Assembly: GCA_037783545.1 (NCBI GenBank)
Contig: JBBELK010000674.1
Location: 278,945-342,944 of the forward strand
Direction of reading: 5' to 3'
DNA: 64,000 bases
Origin: Henricia sp. BOLD:AAB3569
Taxonomy: Eukaryota > Echinodermata > Asteroidea > Spinulosida > Echinasteridae
In this document: one piece after another, positions 1 to 11,689 of the stretch
Layout of the letters: every line of letters starts with the position of its first letter
How positions within the stretch are numbered: position 1 is the stretch's first letter
The notes under the pieces: generated by a model
The model's database searches: none
What the model saw: the letters and a program-made list of their open reading frames with translations, nothing else
What the model was told of the DNA's origin: nothing
Made by a program: the position numbers and the translations under genes

Positions 1-1029
1 AAGTTGTTTGGGGGGTTAAAATCAAGGTGCATAAAATTAAATATGCATGAGCAAAGTGGTGATGTCACATTAGGAAAACACAGGAATATCTCATTCAACT
101 GTGCACAAAAGTTTCCACAATTTTTTTCCAACTTGCTGAAACATTTGCAACCCATGACGGCTTAGGTTTGTTTTACATGTTGCCTGTTGCAAACCATGAA
201 AAAACTAAAAACTGCAGCATTTTTCCTCAATTCCAGTTTGAAGTCTTATGTTTTTTCTTTGCTTTTCTGCTGTGTGTTCCTAAAGTGACATGCACCAAAC
301 AGCGCCCTCTTTCTGTGAGTTTATATGAAGAAATTTTCCATTTTAATTTTCCAAGTTGAAAAATGCCATTTTATTAATGGGGCATCAAAATGAACAGTAG
401 TATTGTCTTTCTACACAAGTAATCCTTCATATGCAGCAACAACTCTGCATAAAGTTATTGAGCATTTCAGAGGCCGTTTAAGTCGTTGCCCTGTAGCTGT
501 AGCTACCTAGGAGGTTATTCAGCTCAGCAACGAAGTGCGAGAGAACAGGAAGACATTCTCAGTTTTCGAGGTGGAAACCCCACACACCAACGTGTGGGGG
601 AAACCCACGGAATCAAGCAGAAACTGGGATCCACATACTGACAGCATGCTGCCATAGCAACAGAACGCGCCGTTGGTAGTAGTCGGGTGCCAAAAGATCG
701 TGCGATATGACGCGGCACGGCGCTATACTAGTATACAATACAGACCCCGTCCGTGTTTCAAATGCTATGCGGTAACTGTTGTGATTGAATTTGACCGAGA
801 TTGGGAGGGAAGTCTTCGTGTTTGACGAGGGACAACGTCATAAAGAAGTGCCAGCTACTAAATATAAATATGTAATGTAAATGTACGTGGGCGAAGAAGG
901 TACGTGTCATGTTTCTTGTAAAGATTCTTTGGGGTGTGTTATGTACTGATTTGTGTGCAGCCTTCCGAGCTTTACCCGCGGTGCTTATGGTAATGAGCCA
1001 AAAGCTTCGCATGGGTACGGGTCCCGCAC
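1..1029. other. No gene recognised
   Basis: AT-rich sequence with short open frames only. None has a recognisable domain or a convincing splice structure. I see no repeat with clear ends in this stretch. Confidence 0.5.
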
Positions 1030-3379
1030 CGAAATTAGGTGCGGGCCTCAGCCAATCAGCGATGGGCTCTCACCGTGATTCCTCAGACCTCATTAATTTG
1101 TTCGAGCATCCACAGCAGGTCGTTCACTCGTACCCACGGCCCTTACAGGGCGCTGGGACGGGCTGATGTCAGCGTCTTGTACGGTGGTAAAATACCCCTA
1201 TTGTCAACGAAAGGTTTTAAAGTAGCTCACCTTAACATCCACAGTTTAGTGAGTAAAATAGATGAATTCAGACTTTTATTGAGTCAAAAACCATTTCACG
1301 TATTTTGTTTGAACGAAACTTTATGTGATGCAACAGTCACTGATAATGAGTTATCTATCAATGGATATCTAGAAATGACAGAACGAGACGTGGTGGGGAT
1401 GCATAGCTATTTACATCTCCAATAATTTCAGTTCCAGTAGACGGGGAGATCTATATCTAGCGAAATTGAAAATATTTGGGTGGAAATTTGTTTCAATAAA
1501 AGATCTCCCATTCTAATAGGAGCCATTTATCGACCACCCAACTCTAATAATCTGATTTTTTAGCACTTGAACACTAGTCTCGCAGCAGCCTGTAACGGTA
1601 ACAATAAGGTTATTTTACTTGGCGATTTTTCATTGTAACTTCGATAATGCTGTTTCAAATTGTAATACAGATAACCTGAAGTTTTACACTGAAATGTACG
1701 GCCTTACACATATTATTAAAAGCCCTACTAGAGTTACTAATCACTCTAGTAGTCTCATTGACTTGACCTTCGTTAGCAATCCTGAAGCGTTTTCTGACAA
1801 TACGTAAGTATTTTGTACCAGTATTAGCGATCACTTTTTGACGTACATGTATATGCAACTAGAAGCTACAGTCGCAAAATAGGTAGTCGTAGAGGTCATA
1901 AGTACATTGAATTTAGACCATTTAACAAGCTAAATGAACAGGATTTTATTAACTTTTTTAATGATTCTGCCTTGGAATATAATTGATGAAGTAAGTGATG
2001 TAAATTTGGCTTAGCAAACATGGACATCTATGTTCATGGACGCTGTAAATATACATATTCCATTGTGCAAGAAGAGAATCAGGCAAAATGCATGTCCTTG
2101 GATCACACGAGATATTGTATTACTGATTAAGGAACGTGACAGGACTCACAAAGCAGCGGTAAAAAACAATTGCCCTGAGTTGTGGAATCATTATAAATAT
2201 ATGCGCAATAAGGTCACGCACAGGCCTACAATGCAAAAACAGAAGTCAAATTATTATACGCGATAATGGTAATAATAGTCAGAAAATGTGGAAATGTATG
2301 AAAGAGGTTATTGGAAAAGACGAACGTATACTACCCAGCCAACGTCCATTACAGTAAATGGCTCACCTTGCACATATACGCTTCTCAAATCGCCAATACA
2401 TTCAACGAATATTTTATTACTTGTGCCCAAAAAGTTACTGAAACGATACCAACTGCAACTAACACTGATTGTTCCACAAATGATGCTGCCTCTGATGGGT
2501 TGGTTTTCAATTTAACGCCGGTAGCATCATAATTTGTTGAGAAAATGATAAAGAATATGGACGTTGGCAAGTCTACTGGCGATTTTCAGATAAGTTGTCG
2601 TATTTAAAAAATTGCATTGCCTGCCATCCTTCCTTTATAAACTAAAATTATTAACTTATCATTAATAAGTGGTTGTGTTCCCGATATATTAAAGAGGGCT
2701 AAAGTAACGCCTTTGTTTAAATCTGGAGAAAAGTCTGATATTGCAAATTATCGCCCAATTTCTGTTTTGTCGGTTTTTAGTAAAATATTACAAAGAGCAG
2801 TAGACGAACAACTGTATAAATGTATTAATGACAGTGGGCTATATGCATCCCAACCAATCTGGTTTTCGTCCACAACACTCCACTACAACCACACTTGCAA
2901 AGTTAGAAAATCAGTGGAGCATAAATGTTGATCGCAATGAATTAAATGGTGTGGCATTCATCGACCTCCGTAAAGCGTTCGATACAGTAAACCACAATAT
3001 TTTTCTTACTAAATTAAAGTCTCTTGGATCTTCTGAAAGTACACTTAATTGGTTCACTAGTTACTTGTCTAGGCGGACACAAAGAGTTTGTAGAAATAAC
3101 GAATTTTCTGACTCACTTGTTCTTGTTAATGGAATGCCTGCAGGGTTCGATTTTGGGCCCTCTCTTGTTTTCTGTGTGGCATTCATCGACCTCCGTAAAG
3201 CGTTCGATACAGTAAACCACAATATTCTTCTTACTAAATTAAAGTCTCTTGGATCTTCTGAAAGTACACTTAATTGGTTCACTAGTTACTTGTCTAGGCG
3301 GACACAAAGAGTTTGTTTTAATAACGAATTTTCTGACTCACTCGTTATTGTTAATAGAATGCCACAGGGTTCGATTTTG
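1030..3379 (+). mobile_element. Broken CR1/L2-like LINE, endonuclease plus reverse transcriptase
   Basis: Remnant of a non-LTR retrotransposon read on the + strand. The 5' part encodes an APE-type endonuclease in several frames: VAHLNIHSL and CLNETL near 1225-1320, the GAIYRPPNS motif near 1520-1550, VILLGDF near 1607-1629 and SLIDLTFVSN near 1757-1785. The reverse transcriptase follows: LFKSGEKSDIANYRPISVLS near 2716-2775, SGFRPQHST near 2850-2880 and FIDLRKAFDTVNHN (motif A) near 2960-3000. Frameshifts and stops occur throughout and the YADD box is not reached before the sequence jumps into a gypsy fragment at 3380. Motif order and wording fit the CR1/L2 side of the Jockey superfamily; the exact clade is inference. 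It cannot encode active protein. Confidence 0.85.
2951..3379 (+). repeat. In-frame tandem duplication inside the LINE RT
   Basis: The block starting GTGGCATTCATCGACC at 2951 starts again at 3176, a period of 225 bp (75 codons). The second copy ends at about 3379 in GTTCGATTTTG. Both copies carry motif A (FIDLRKAFDTVNHN) and the YLSRRTQRVC stretch, and one open frame reads through both. They differ at a few bases only, so the duplication is fairly recent. It is a rearrangement product rather than a functional double domain. Confidence 0.85.
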
Positions 3380-3727
3380 AAACTTTGAAGGGCAAGTCAT
3401 TCAAAACCTTTGCAAAATATCCGGAATTGAAAAAAAAATTGCACTACCCCATATACCATCCTCAAGGCAATGGACAAACCGAGCGTTTTAACCACACTTT
3501 GCTAAAAATGTTTGGAACGCTTGACACCAACCAAAAAACGAACTGGAAACAGTATGTAGGATCGATAGCTCATGCTTACAATGCAACCTGTCATGATACA
3601 ACAGGGTATCCACCGTTCATATTGATGTTTGGTCGTCACCCCAACCTTCCGATATATCTTATGTTTGGAATGCCAGTGCTGATGACGCACCTCCTGACTA
3701 TGATGATTAATATGTTCAGGGCTTGAA
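3380..3727 (+). mobile_element. Gypsy integrase fragment, inverted copy of 5220-5556
   Basis: A Ty3/gypsy integrase C-terminal core is read here on the + strand (YHPQGNGQTERFNHTLLKM, then a GYPPFILMFGRHP-type block). The same DNA lies on the - strand at about 5220-5556 inside Gypsy-1, nearly identical, so the two form a large inverted repeat about 1.5 kb apart. The left junction shares the short string GAAACTTTG with the LINE, which suggests microhomology-mediated joining. Confidence 0.85.
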
Positions 3728-4163
3728 CATATAATAGCGTCAGTGACCGAAGTTGGCATTGTGTTAACATTCACAGAAAACAAGAGAGGGCCCAAAATCA
3801 AACCAGTTAATGGAAAAACAAGTGAAGAGGTTGAAAGGAAATTGCCTTTTGCACTTCAAGAACTAATAAGTAACTGGTTGAATGAACACCGTCTAGTGTT
3901 GAATTACGAGAAAACGAACGTAATGATTATCATGGGATCCAGGCATAAGTTGAACAGTGTCCCGCAAATCGAGGTCGAAGTAAACGGTCGTACTTAAACG
4001 TGTCAATAAAATTAAATGTCTTGGAGTAGTTCCCAATTTTGCCTGTACTGTATACTCACTCACTATTTTGTCAACATGATCAGTCCACTTTAGTTGTTGA
4101 TCAAGAACTAAAGATGACTGTTCATGTTGACAAAATAGTGAGCGAGTACAGTACAGGCAAAAT
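3728..4163. mobile_element. Scrambled LINE RT pieces ending in a hairpin
   Basis: About 3741-3801 encodes an RT motif on the - strand (ILGPLLFSVNVN), matching the + strand piece at 3140-3172 but inverted. About 3802-4000 returns to the + strand with the RT thumb region (ISNWLNEHRLVLNYEKTNVM). At 4035-4163 the LINE 3' part is present as an inverted repeat of roughly 60-bp arms, each encoding a DHVDKIVSEYS-like stretch. These are pieces of the LINE starting at 1030 after at least two inversions. Confidence 0.75.
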
Positions 4164-4416
4164 TTGGGGTGGGGGTGGGGAGGATACATCAAAATATTTG
4201 CAATACAAAAATATATTCGTCTTGAAAAATTCCTCAAAGTTTTAATGCAATATACATACACTTATTATAGTGACTAATTCAATAAATAGTTCAACTATTC
4301 ATGCAATTGTTATTAATATAAACGAGACTACTCTACATGTACTTATGTAAGACTACTACCAAACTACAAAATTAATACACAGATTACAAGTAGGTTATAG
4401 CATAAAGAATGTAATA

Positions 4417-5981
4417 TCAATTAGACAACAATACACTTAAGGCTGCCCTTATCCGATTTTCTTGCATTTCTGAACTTTTCCACTTTGCAAACAGGGCTTT
4501 GGCTCTCTCTACATTGTCCCTGTATGTTGACCTACCACTAACATAGTGCTCCTTTGTTTGGCCTAAAAAGTCATAAGTGAGTCGGTCAACCGGTTTTTGT
4601 ATTCGTTTAGGTCGAGAAACTAAAGGCAGAGGAGTGGAAACAGAAGATACAGATTGTGAATTTTCCAATAAGTTAGGAGACTCTCAATGGGATCCACTGA
4701 TAAACCTGATGGAGACTGGTGGGGTTCCAGGTTCTGCAGAGCGAGTATGGAAAGGCACAGGGACAGATTCGGCGTTTGACGGAGAATATGACCGACTTTC
4801 TGGTGGAGAATATTCTGGTTCTATCTGAACCGGAAGGAAGATAATTTCCCCATCATCGGCCACGTCATCACTTGAAGTGTAAACTTCTGTCTTCTCCTGA
4901 TCGTGAATTTCCGTCTGCTTATCTTTCTCTTTATCTACCTCGATTTCGGCCTTTGTAGACACCGGTTTTTCGCTGTCTTCCATCGGTAGAAACATACACG
5001 GAGTGAGCAGGTTTCGATTGAGAGTCCTTTCTTTGCCTGTTGAGGTACATCTAACCACGTAAACTGGACGATTTTCCAGTTTCGAAGCGATGACATAGGG
5101 GATTTCTTCCCATATCTGCCAACTTCTGGGTCCCTTTGATATGCTTGTTCTGTACAAGGACGCGATCGCCTGGTTGTAGGGGTGTGCGTCTTGTACGAGG
5201 AGATCATACGCTGTTTCAAGCCCTGAACATAATCATCATAGTCAGGAGGTGCGTCATCAGCACTGGCAATTCCAAACATAAGATATATCGGAATTAAGGT
5301 TGGGGTGACGACCAAACATCAATAGGAACGGTGGATACCCTGTTGTATCATGACAGGTTGCATTGTAAGCATGAGCTATCGATCCTACATACTGTTTCCA
5401 GTTCTTTTTTGGTTGGTGTCAAGCGTTCCAAACATTTTTAGCAAAGTGTGGTTAAAACGCTCGGTTTGTCCATTGCCTTAAGGATGGTATGGGGTAGTGC
5501 CATTTTTTTCAATTCCGGATATTTTGCAAAGGTTTTGAATGACTTGCCCTTCAAAGTTTCGGCCTTGGTCAGCGTGTATTCGCGCTTGAAATCAATAGTG
5601 TTGGATAAAATTCTCCCACAACACTTTTGCTACTGTTTCAGCCATCTGGTCTACAGTTGGAAAAGCCTGTGCGTATTTTGTAAAGTGGTCGGTGATTACC
5701 AAGATGTTTTCATGGCCGCCTTTACTGCGTTCGAGCTTCAGGTAATCAATGCACAAGAGCTCTAGCGGTTCACTGGTAGTGATAGAGACTGATAAAAATC
5801 TGACCTTAGATTTATAGGTTTTACGGAGACAACATCGTTTGCATCGAAGGCAGTGGTCCCTGACGTCTCGACTCATTCCTGGCCAAAAGAACATTTGTAG
5901 AGTTCTGTCGAAGCCGAGGTGCCCGACATCATCATAAAAACCAGTCATAGCCGTCTCTCTGTAGCATTCCGGAAGGACCAA
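4417..5981 (-). pseudogene. Gypsy-1 integrase and C-terminal tail
   Basis: Broken into three frames. From 5981 downwards are the zinc-binding His/Cys part (HLGFDRTLQMFFWPGM and RCKRC) and the first catalytic Asp (CIDYLKLE). The next catalytic part falls in the frame-broken 5320-5590 interval. From about 5157 the GPY/F-like C-terminal module appears (GPRSWQIWEEIPYVIASKL), then an acidic linker and a basic tail ending at 4417. The segment 5220-5556 has an inverted duplicate at 3380-3727. Confidence 0.8.
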
Positions 5982-6499
5982 CTGATGTAAAATACTCCCC
6001 TATGCTGTTTTCCTAGCGCGATATAGAACGTCGTCCTTCAGCTTCAACTTATCATATTCTCTGACTGTAGGGTATAGAATCAGGGTGTTCTTTTCGCTAT
6101 TTAGAATCTGGTCTTTGACCTTTTTCAAGAAGACAGATTACTTTGGAGATTTTAGGATCGTCCCGTTGAGAAAGTGCCAGTTGTTGCCGTGAAAGCCCAG
6201 GCAGCTCATTCTCACTGGTCTGGATCTTAACTGCCGGGGAGAGCTTTGCATGTTGACCAGTTATTGTCTGACAATGGACAACAGATGACGGGCCTCTATA
6301 TTGGGAATTGAAGAAAGAGGATGCCCCCCACAGATAGCCTGAACCACATCACACGGAACAGTCACAGTTTCTCGTTGGAAGTTAGATGTAGAGGCCGGCA
6401 ACTCGGTTTGTGGTTTTCTGGAGAGAACATCTAGTTCGTCTTTCCTGGCTTGTACTTGACGGTAAATTGAAACTGTGAAAGAGCAGCGACCTAACATTG

Positions 6500-7560
6500 G
6501 CCAGTAGCGTCAAGTAGCGTCAAGCTTCCCTGTAGTTGTAACATAAAGGAGAGGATTGCTATCCGCCCATACAGTGAATTTGCTGCCCAGCAGGTAATCT
6601 CGAAACTTATCAGTTATTGCCCACTTTAACGCGAGAAAACGCAAGCTTGTAGGTGGGTAGCGGGCTTCATCTGGAGTAAAACCTCTGCTGGCGCGCGTAG
6701 GCAACTACTCTCTCCCGGGCCTTACCATCTTGTATCTGGCTTAGAACGGCGCCAAGGCCAGTACCACACGCATCAGTTTGAAGAATAAAAGGCTGAGTGT
6801 AGTCGGCAAACGCAAGTATTTAGATCTTTCAAGACTTCGAAGGACTTCTGGCATTCGTCTCTCCATTCGTCTGCCCTTCTTCCTTCGCCGTGGATCTCCT
6901 GCTGTAAGTTTGTAGAGTGGTGACACGATTTTAGAGTAGCCCTTGATGTATCGTGTATAATATCCCGTGAAGCCCAGGAACCGAAGTAACTCCTTGCGGT
7001 TGCAAGGTGTCTCCCAGTTCCTAACTTGCGAGATGTTGGCAGGGTCCGTCGCAATTCCTGCTGCAGATACTATGTGGCCAAGGTACGTCACTTCTTTTCG
7101 AAGGAGGTGGCACTTAGGAGGCTTCAACTTTAAGCCGTGTTGTTGCAAGCAGGCAAACATCTTCTCAAGTCGTAGTAAATCCCCATCAAAGGTCGAAGAG
7201 AAGACGATGATGTCATCAAGGTATAATAGGACAGTGGAATAATTCTGGTCTTCTAAACAAGTTTGCATTAACCACTGGAACGTCGCCGGTGCATTTTGAA
7301 GACCGAATGGCATCTGGTTGCACTCGTACAGCCCCATTGGAGTGGTAAATGCTGTTTTTGGCTTGTCTTGCTCTTCTACTTCGACTTGCCAGTACCCTGA
7401 AGTGAGATCCAGCGTTGTAAAGAATGTTGCCTTGCCCAGAGCGTCTAAAGCCTCTTTGATTCGAGGTAGGGGATACGCATCTCGAATGGTTCTATTGTTA
7501 AGTTGGCGATAGTCGATGCAGCATCATAAAGATCCATCATTTTTTGTACCACAACCATGG
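6500..7560 (-). pseudogene. Gypsy-1 reverse transcriptase and RNase H
   Basis: The RT begins near 7560 (SPYASPMVVVQK), has one or more frameshifts before 7337, then reads MGLYECNQMPFGLQNAPATF and LLYLDDIIVFSS. This gives an intact YLDD catalytic box in the 6741-7337 frame. The thumb follows (YLGHIVSAAGI, FLGFTGYYTRYI). The RNase H region at 6510-6800 is in another frame (FRDYLLGSKFTVWADSNPLL). Frames change around 6740-6900, so no single protein can be made. Confidence 0.85.
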
Positions 7561-8683
7561 GTGAGGCGTATGGACTACAGCTGCGGCGAATGACTTGTGC
7601 TTCTTCCATCTTCTCAAGTTGAACTTGTTGATTCGTTGGTTGATTATCGGTGGGCGTCTGTTTAGGGACTACTTCCAGTTTTTGTTGCCGCGGTTGAGGC
7701 AATGCTTGTTTCTTTGGCTGCGTCTGCATGTACTGCGGTTGTGACTGGGCAGTGGATTGTACAGATTGGGATTTGGAGGCAACTTTCGGTGGTAACAGAG
7801 TTGCAGCCCGTTGTTCTCGCTCTATCTGTCGGAGTTCAATCTGTAGCTTCCTGAATGACATAGGTCTCATAGGGGCAAGACGATTAGTTATCCTTTCGTC
7901 TCCAACTCCACGCATGAATTGCTGTGTAAGCATGCGATTACGATTGGACGGGGGAAGTCGGCTGCTCATACGTTCTTCTACTGTCCGTATAATGTAGCTT
8001 CAAGCTCTACCGCGTATATACTGAGTGGTTCGTTCGTCAATCTCAATCGCTCATATAATATGGCCAAGGGGTCACCAACCACGGACGTATTTCCAAACTG
8101 TGCTTTGAGTTCAGCAAAGGCATGATGCGGTGTCTGCTCCTCTGGAGGTAGATTTAGAACTAGCTTTCTGGCTGTGCCCCCAATATTTCTAACAATTGTG
8201 GCAAACTGCATTTCTGGTGGTATGGACGTGTTATCAATGAGGTACTTAACGTCTCTCACCCAGTCTTCGATGCAGAGGCTTGAACTTTCACGACCAGTGT
8301 AAATAGGGACACTCTTAACTTGATGGGATGGCAACAATTGGTAATGATCTGAAGGAGACTGTTACCAGGGATTAGAGGTGTGTAGCCTTGGAATGTTGGT
8401 GTTGGATGATGGAGGCCTCTGGTTCCAATGGGCCGGCCTGCGTTAACACGCCCACTTCCAACATAGCTAGGCTGTGGTTGCGCTGATGGACGGCGACAAC
8501 TCTCTGAGATTCGTCGTTCTGTATATCATTAAGTTCGGCCATGAGCTGCTCAGCAACTGGCGTGGGCGGCCCTTCCCTGAACATGTCAATGGAAGCAGCA
8601 GGTTGTACGCTGTCTACCGAATAGCGAATACTTGAAGGGGGAGAATACATTGTGTCTTCTGCAGACTGTCTCCTTGCAGCCAT
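7561..8683 (-). pseudogene. Gypsy-1 gag
   Basis: The likely gag start is the ATG at 8683 (MAARRQSAEDTMYSPPSS). The frame breaks near 8370 and continues in 8337-7978 with a retroviral-type capsid-like stretch (CIEDWVRDVKYLIDN, GTARKLVLNLPPEEQ). It shifts again into 7969-7561, which is rich in Gln and basic residues. No zinc knuckle is visible before the RT begins, in line with a deletion that removed the nucleocapsid end and protease. Confidence 0.7.
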
Positions 8684-9032
8684 TTTGCTATAGAAAACCT
8701 GACTAAATGAACAATGCAAACAACGCAATATACACCAGGAAAAAGTAGAGAGAGGCGTCAATGCAAACAATTAACCGGTACACATAAAAATGTGATTAAT
8801 GAATTATGCACAAATCAGAAATGAAATAATATTCGAACACACAAAATAAATCAACAGTCAATTATTTAAAAAAGAAAAAAGAAAAAAGAATTGAAGTTAT
8901 TACTATACTGAGTCCAATGCGTTGTGGCTTGACGTCTTGATTACAATTGTTCGTTGTCCACAATGATATCGACATGTTCAGTCCACAAACTGCAAAGTAA
9001 CAGCAACACCCACGCGCAAAACACGGTAGAAA
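8684..9032. other. Gypsy-1 leader region, no LTR recognised
   Basis: A-rich sequence upstream of the Gypsy-1 gag start. It should hold the 5' LTR and primer binding site if the element were complete, but I see no inverted TG..CA ends and no tRNA-complementary stretch I can support. Confidence 0.3.
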
Positions 9033-9590
9033 AGTCACATGGTCTTGCGAGTTAGTTTTGTGTCCAGCCGCATGAATGTTTGTTACTGCAGAACTGCACC
9101 AAATTCAACTCTGATTTCCCCCCAATATATATAAGTGATTGACAAAAAAGAGACTATTTATACAGGTATGAAACAAAGTTAAACATAAGTATGAAAATTC
9201 GAACATAATTGTTTGTTTCGAGAGTCCAAGGAACGGGGAGCGAGCGCGTGCTACGGCAGGCTACCGTGGAGTGTAGGATATTTGCCCCGCGCAGCACGGC
9301 AAATAGCCTGAGTGCACACACACACGGTACGGATGTGTTGCTCCGGGCTGTCCAGTGAAAATGAGAAGAGCAAATCGTTTGTGACAAAGTCGTGAGGCTC
9401 GCGCGTAGTTGCAACGGCTGGTAAAGCGTATAACCCGTCTTTTGACCGTTTTTGTTAATTTTGCACTTCTTTAGTAAATTACGGGATATTTTTAAGATAT
9501 TTTTTTTCACAACGACCATCAAAAATTGTATTGTCAATGCTGCTACATCACTAAATCATGTAAACAGTAGGCCGGTGTGTACCTTTAAGC
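9033..9590. repeat. Dispersed non-coding repeat, copy 1
   Basis: This stretch matches 15330-15975 in the same orientation. It begins in AAAGTCACATGGTCTTG and ends with ACAGTAGGCCGGTGTGTACC. Copy 1 lacks a block of about 120 bp that copy 2 carries around 15635-15760. No coding potential and no terminal inverted repeat are seen, so the class is unknown. Confidence 0.7.
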
Positions 9591-9736
9591 AATTTTTTTG
9601 GCTGAACAGCTTTATGAAATTGGCCCAGGGCGCGGACGCTGACCCACGACGAGGCCACGCGACTCCACTGCATGCACGGCGTGTCTCACTGTAGCATGTT
9701 GCTAGGCAATTTCTAAACGGGCGGAGATTGCTGGAT

Positions 9737-10195
9737 CAGTCTATAGGGCTTGGGAATGTGATGTCATGCAACGTCACAATACAGTGGTTTCCGCCATGTT
9801 TGTTGCCAGTAACATGCGCGAGTACGTTCAGATATAAGCAATGGGAGCTGCGTATCACTGTTAAACTGTTAAACTGTAGTGCAAAGACCCACACCAGCTT
9901 GACGAAGGCCTAGTAGGCAACAAAATTAGTCCACCCTCGTAAGTTGAGCACTAGTTTTATTTTTTTGCACTTTGCACTACAGTTTAACGATACGTTCAGC
10001 TTGTTTTGTTCCCACGCGTGCAGGATGCATGCGCCGCGCCGCGACATGTCGAATTCAACTACTAGGTCGTTGTTTGCGTGACGAGGCTGCACGCCAGTTC
10101 GCATAGCAACCACTCACTACCTTGAAGTATGGCGGCCGAGAATGACGTCAATAATGGTGTCGTGACGTCGATTCCGAAGCCCTATCTATAGGCCG
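9737..10195. mobile_element. Inverted-repeat element of unknown class
   Basis: The left end (AGGGCTTGGGAATGTGATG) is matched in inverse orientation by the right end near 10160-10195 (ATTCCGAAGCCCTATCTATAG). Nested inside are a second pair of inverted blocks around the string AAACTGTAGTGCAAAG near 9868 and its complement near 9965. There is no transposase frame. No clear target duplication was found. Confidence 0.45.
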
Positions 10196-11359
10196 TAATC
10201 CTGAACGCGTGAGGGCGCTGTCAAGTGAACCGCGCCCATTGCGCGTTGTGTTCGAACACAAATAGACTGGTTCCCGCTCCACATATTCCACATACAACGA
10301 CTGAATATGAGGACCGGCTACTGTCGTGTTTAAAATAGCACTTTAAGCATTACGTCATGCATTTATTTTTAGAAGCACATAACCGTTAATTTTCAAAGCG
10401 CGCTGCGCGCTATATGGCATGAGTGTACAACAATTTGAAAGGGGTTATTCCATATTTGACCAATACAAATTTAATATATTAACCTTAAACTATTAAATAT
10501 GCCCATTTTAATATACATGTAGGCTAGCATCAAAAAGAAAATTCAAACCTTGTCTGCATCACCCAGTGAGCTCCATATTGTACATTAGTTTTAATCTGTT
10601 GCAATCCCGTAACTACAGCCACTGGGTATAGTTTTGAATCCGTGGCATCATCACCATATTACACACACGCGCAGCGCAGCACCCGTACACGTACGTACGT
10701 GCACGCGACGTCAATTCAAATTCTCTAAACAATGACGAAGTGTACCCGACGATTAAAGGAACACGTTACCTTCAGATTTCACGAAATCTCACGTTTGAGG
10801 GTGTTCCTTATACTTATTAAGAGTTGTTCTTGCAATAAAACACATTTAATGTGTTATAATTAGTGAATGGTAATTTAAAAAAACAAACACTGACCTCTGA
10901 CCCCCACTACATGTCCCGCGAAATGTATACGTATTTCAAGCCGTCAATACGATCGTCCGGGTAGTGGGCAAAATGCAGCGACGAACAGGAGTTAGGCTGG
11001 CGCCGTAGCCAGTGGGCAGGTAAACCTATCAGATGAACGCAAGGTACCATACCATTCTCCGCCTCCCGAGACATGTGTTAAATGTAAACACTTAGACACA
11101 CACACACCGACTGGCTGTCAAAAATGGATCGTCGAGAGAAACAGCAGACGCGTCAAAAAAGAAAAAAACGAAAACCTCGCCATTCAGGGTAAGAATATTG
11201 TCATGGGACAAACCGATAGAAAGGACTTGGATGATTTATACCCAATGGTTATTGTAGACACGAATAAAAAAAACTGATGATAATACGAAATTTTTTAATG
11301 AAATAATTGTTCAGAAGTATTTCAACAGCTGCGACTGGAAATAAGACTAATATAATTTC
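10196..11359. other. Intergenic, nothing recognised
   Basis: No gene or complete element seen. The string TTAAAGGAACACGTTACC at about 10755 looks like one end of a TTAA-flanked element, but I could not find its partner. Confidence 0.4.
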
Positions 11360-11405
11360 TCCGCCATTTATGGGAGTCAAGATTTTGACTCCCATAAATG
11401 GCGGA
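11360..11405. repeat. Perfect hairpin, 21-bp arms and 4-base loop
   Basis: The left arm 11360-11380 is exactly complementary to the right arm 11385-11405, with GATT as loop. The arms contain CCGCCATTTATGGG and its complement. It lies about 1.4 kb upstream of the PHYHD1-like start codon. It may be the core of a small foldback element or a cruciform-forming site; function unknown. Confidence 0.85.
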
Positions 11406-11689
11406 TCGAGCGTGCTGCTTCGAGAAATTACGCAAAATTGAAGCATTTCTAAGGCACGTTTGTGTGGATCATTATATTCTACTTTTTAAACATCTTTCAG
11501 ATCGTGCTCATTATACTTCAAATGCTTGTAATAGCCCAAAAACGCCCAATAAAGCGCAACCCGAAGGCAACGTTTCCTTTAACGGTAACGTCCAGACGAC
11601 TGGACGTGCATTCGGGTAACTTCGGGAACCTTCGGAAAAAGGAGGAATTCCTCCTGTTTCAAAATGGCAAAATTGGCGGCTGCCGGACC

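Larger units (their letters stand above)
4417..8683 (-). mobile_element. Gypsy-1: degenerate Ty3/gypsy retrotransposon
   Basis: Reading down the - strand the order is gag, RT, RNase H, integrase and C-terminal tail, the Ty3/gypsy order. The element is broken by several frameshifts. No protease signature (D-T/S-G) was found between gag and RT: the gag tail runs directly into the start of RT, which suggests an internal deletion. I could not recognise either LTR: neither 4164-4416 nor 8684-9032 shows a matching pair of terminal repeats. No envelope gene is seen. Confidence 0.85.
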
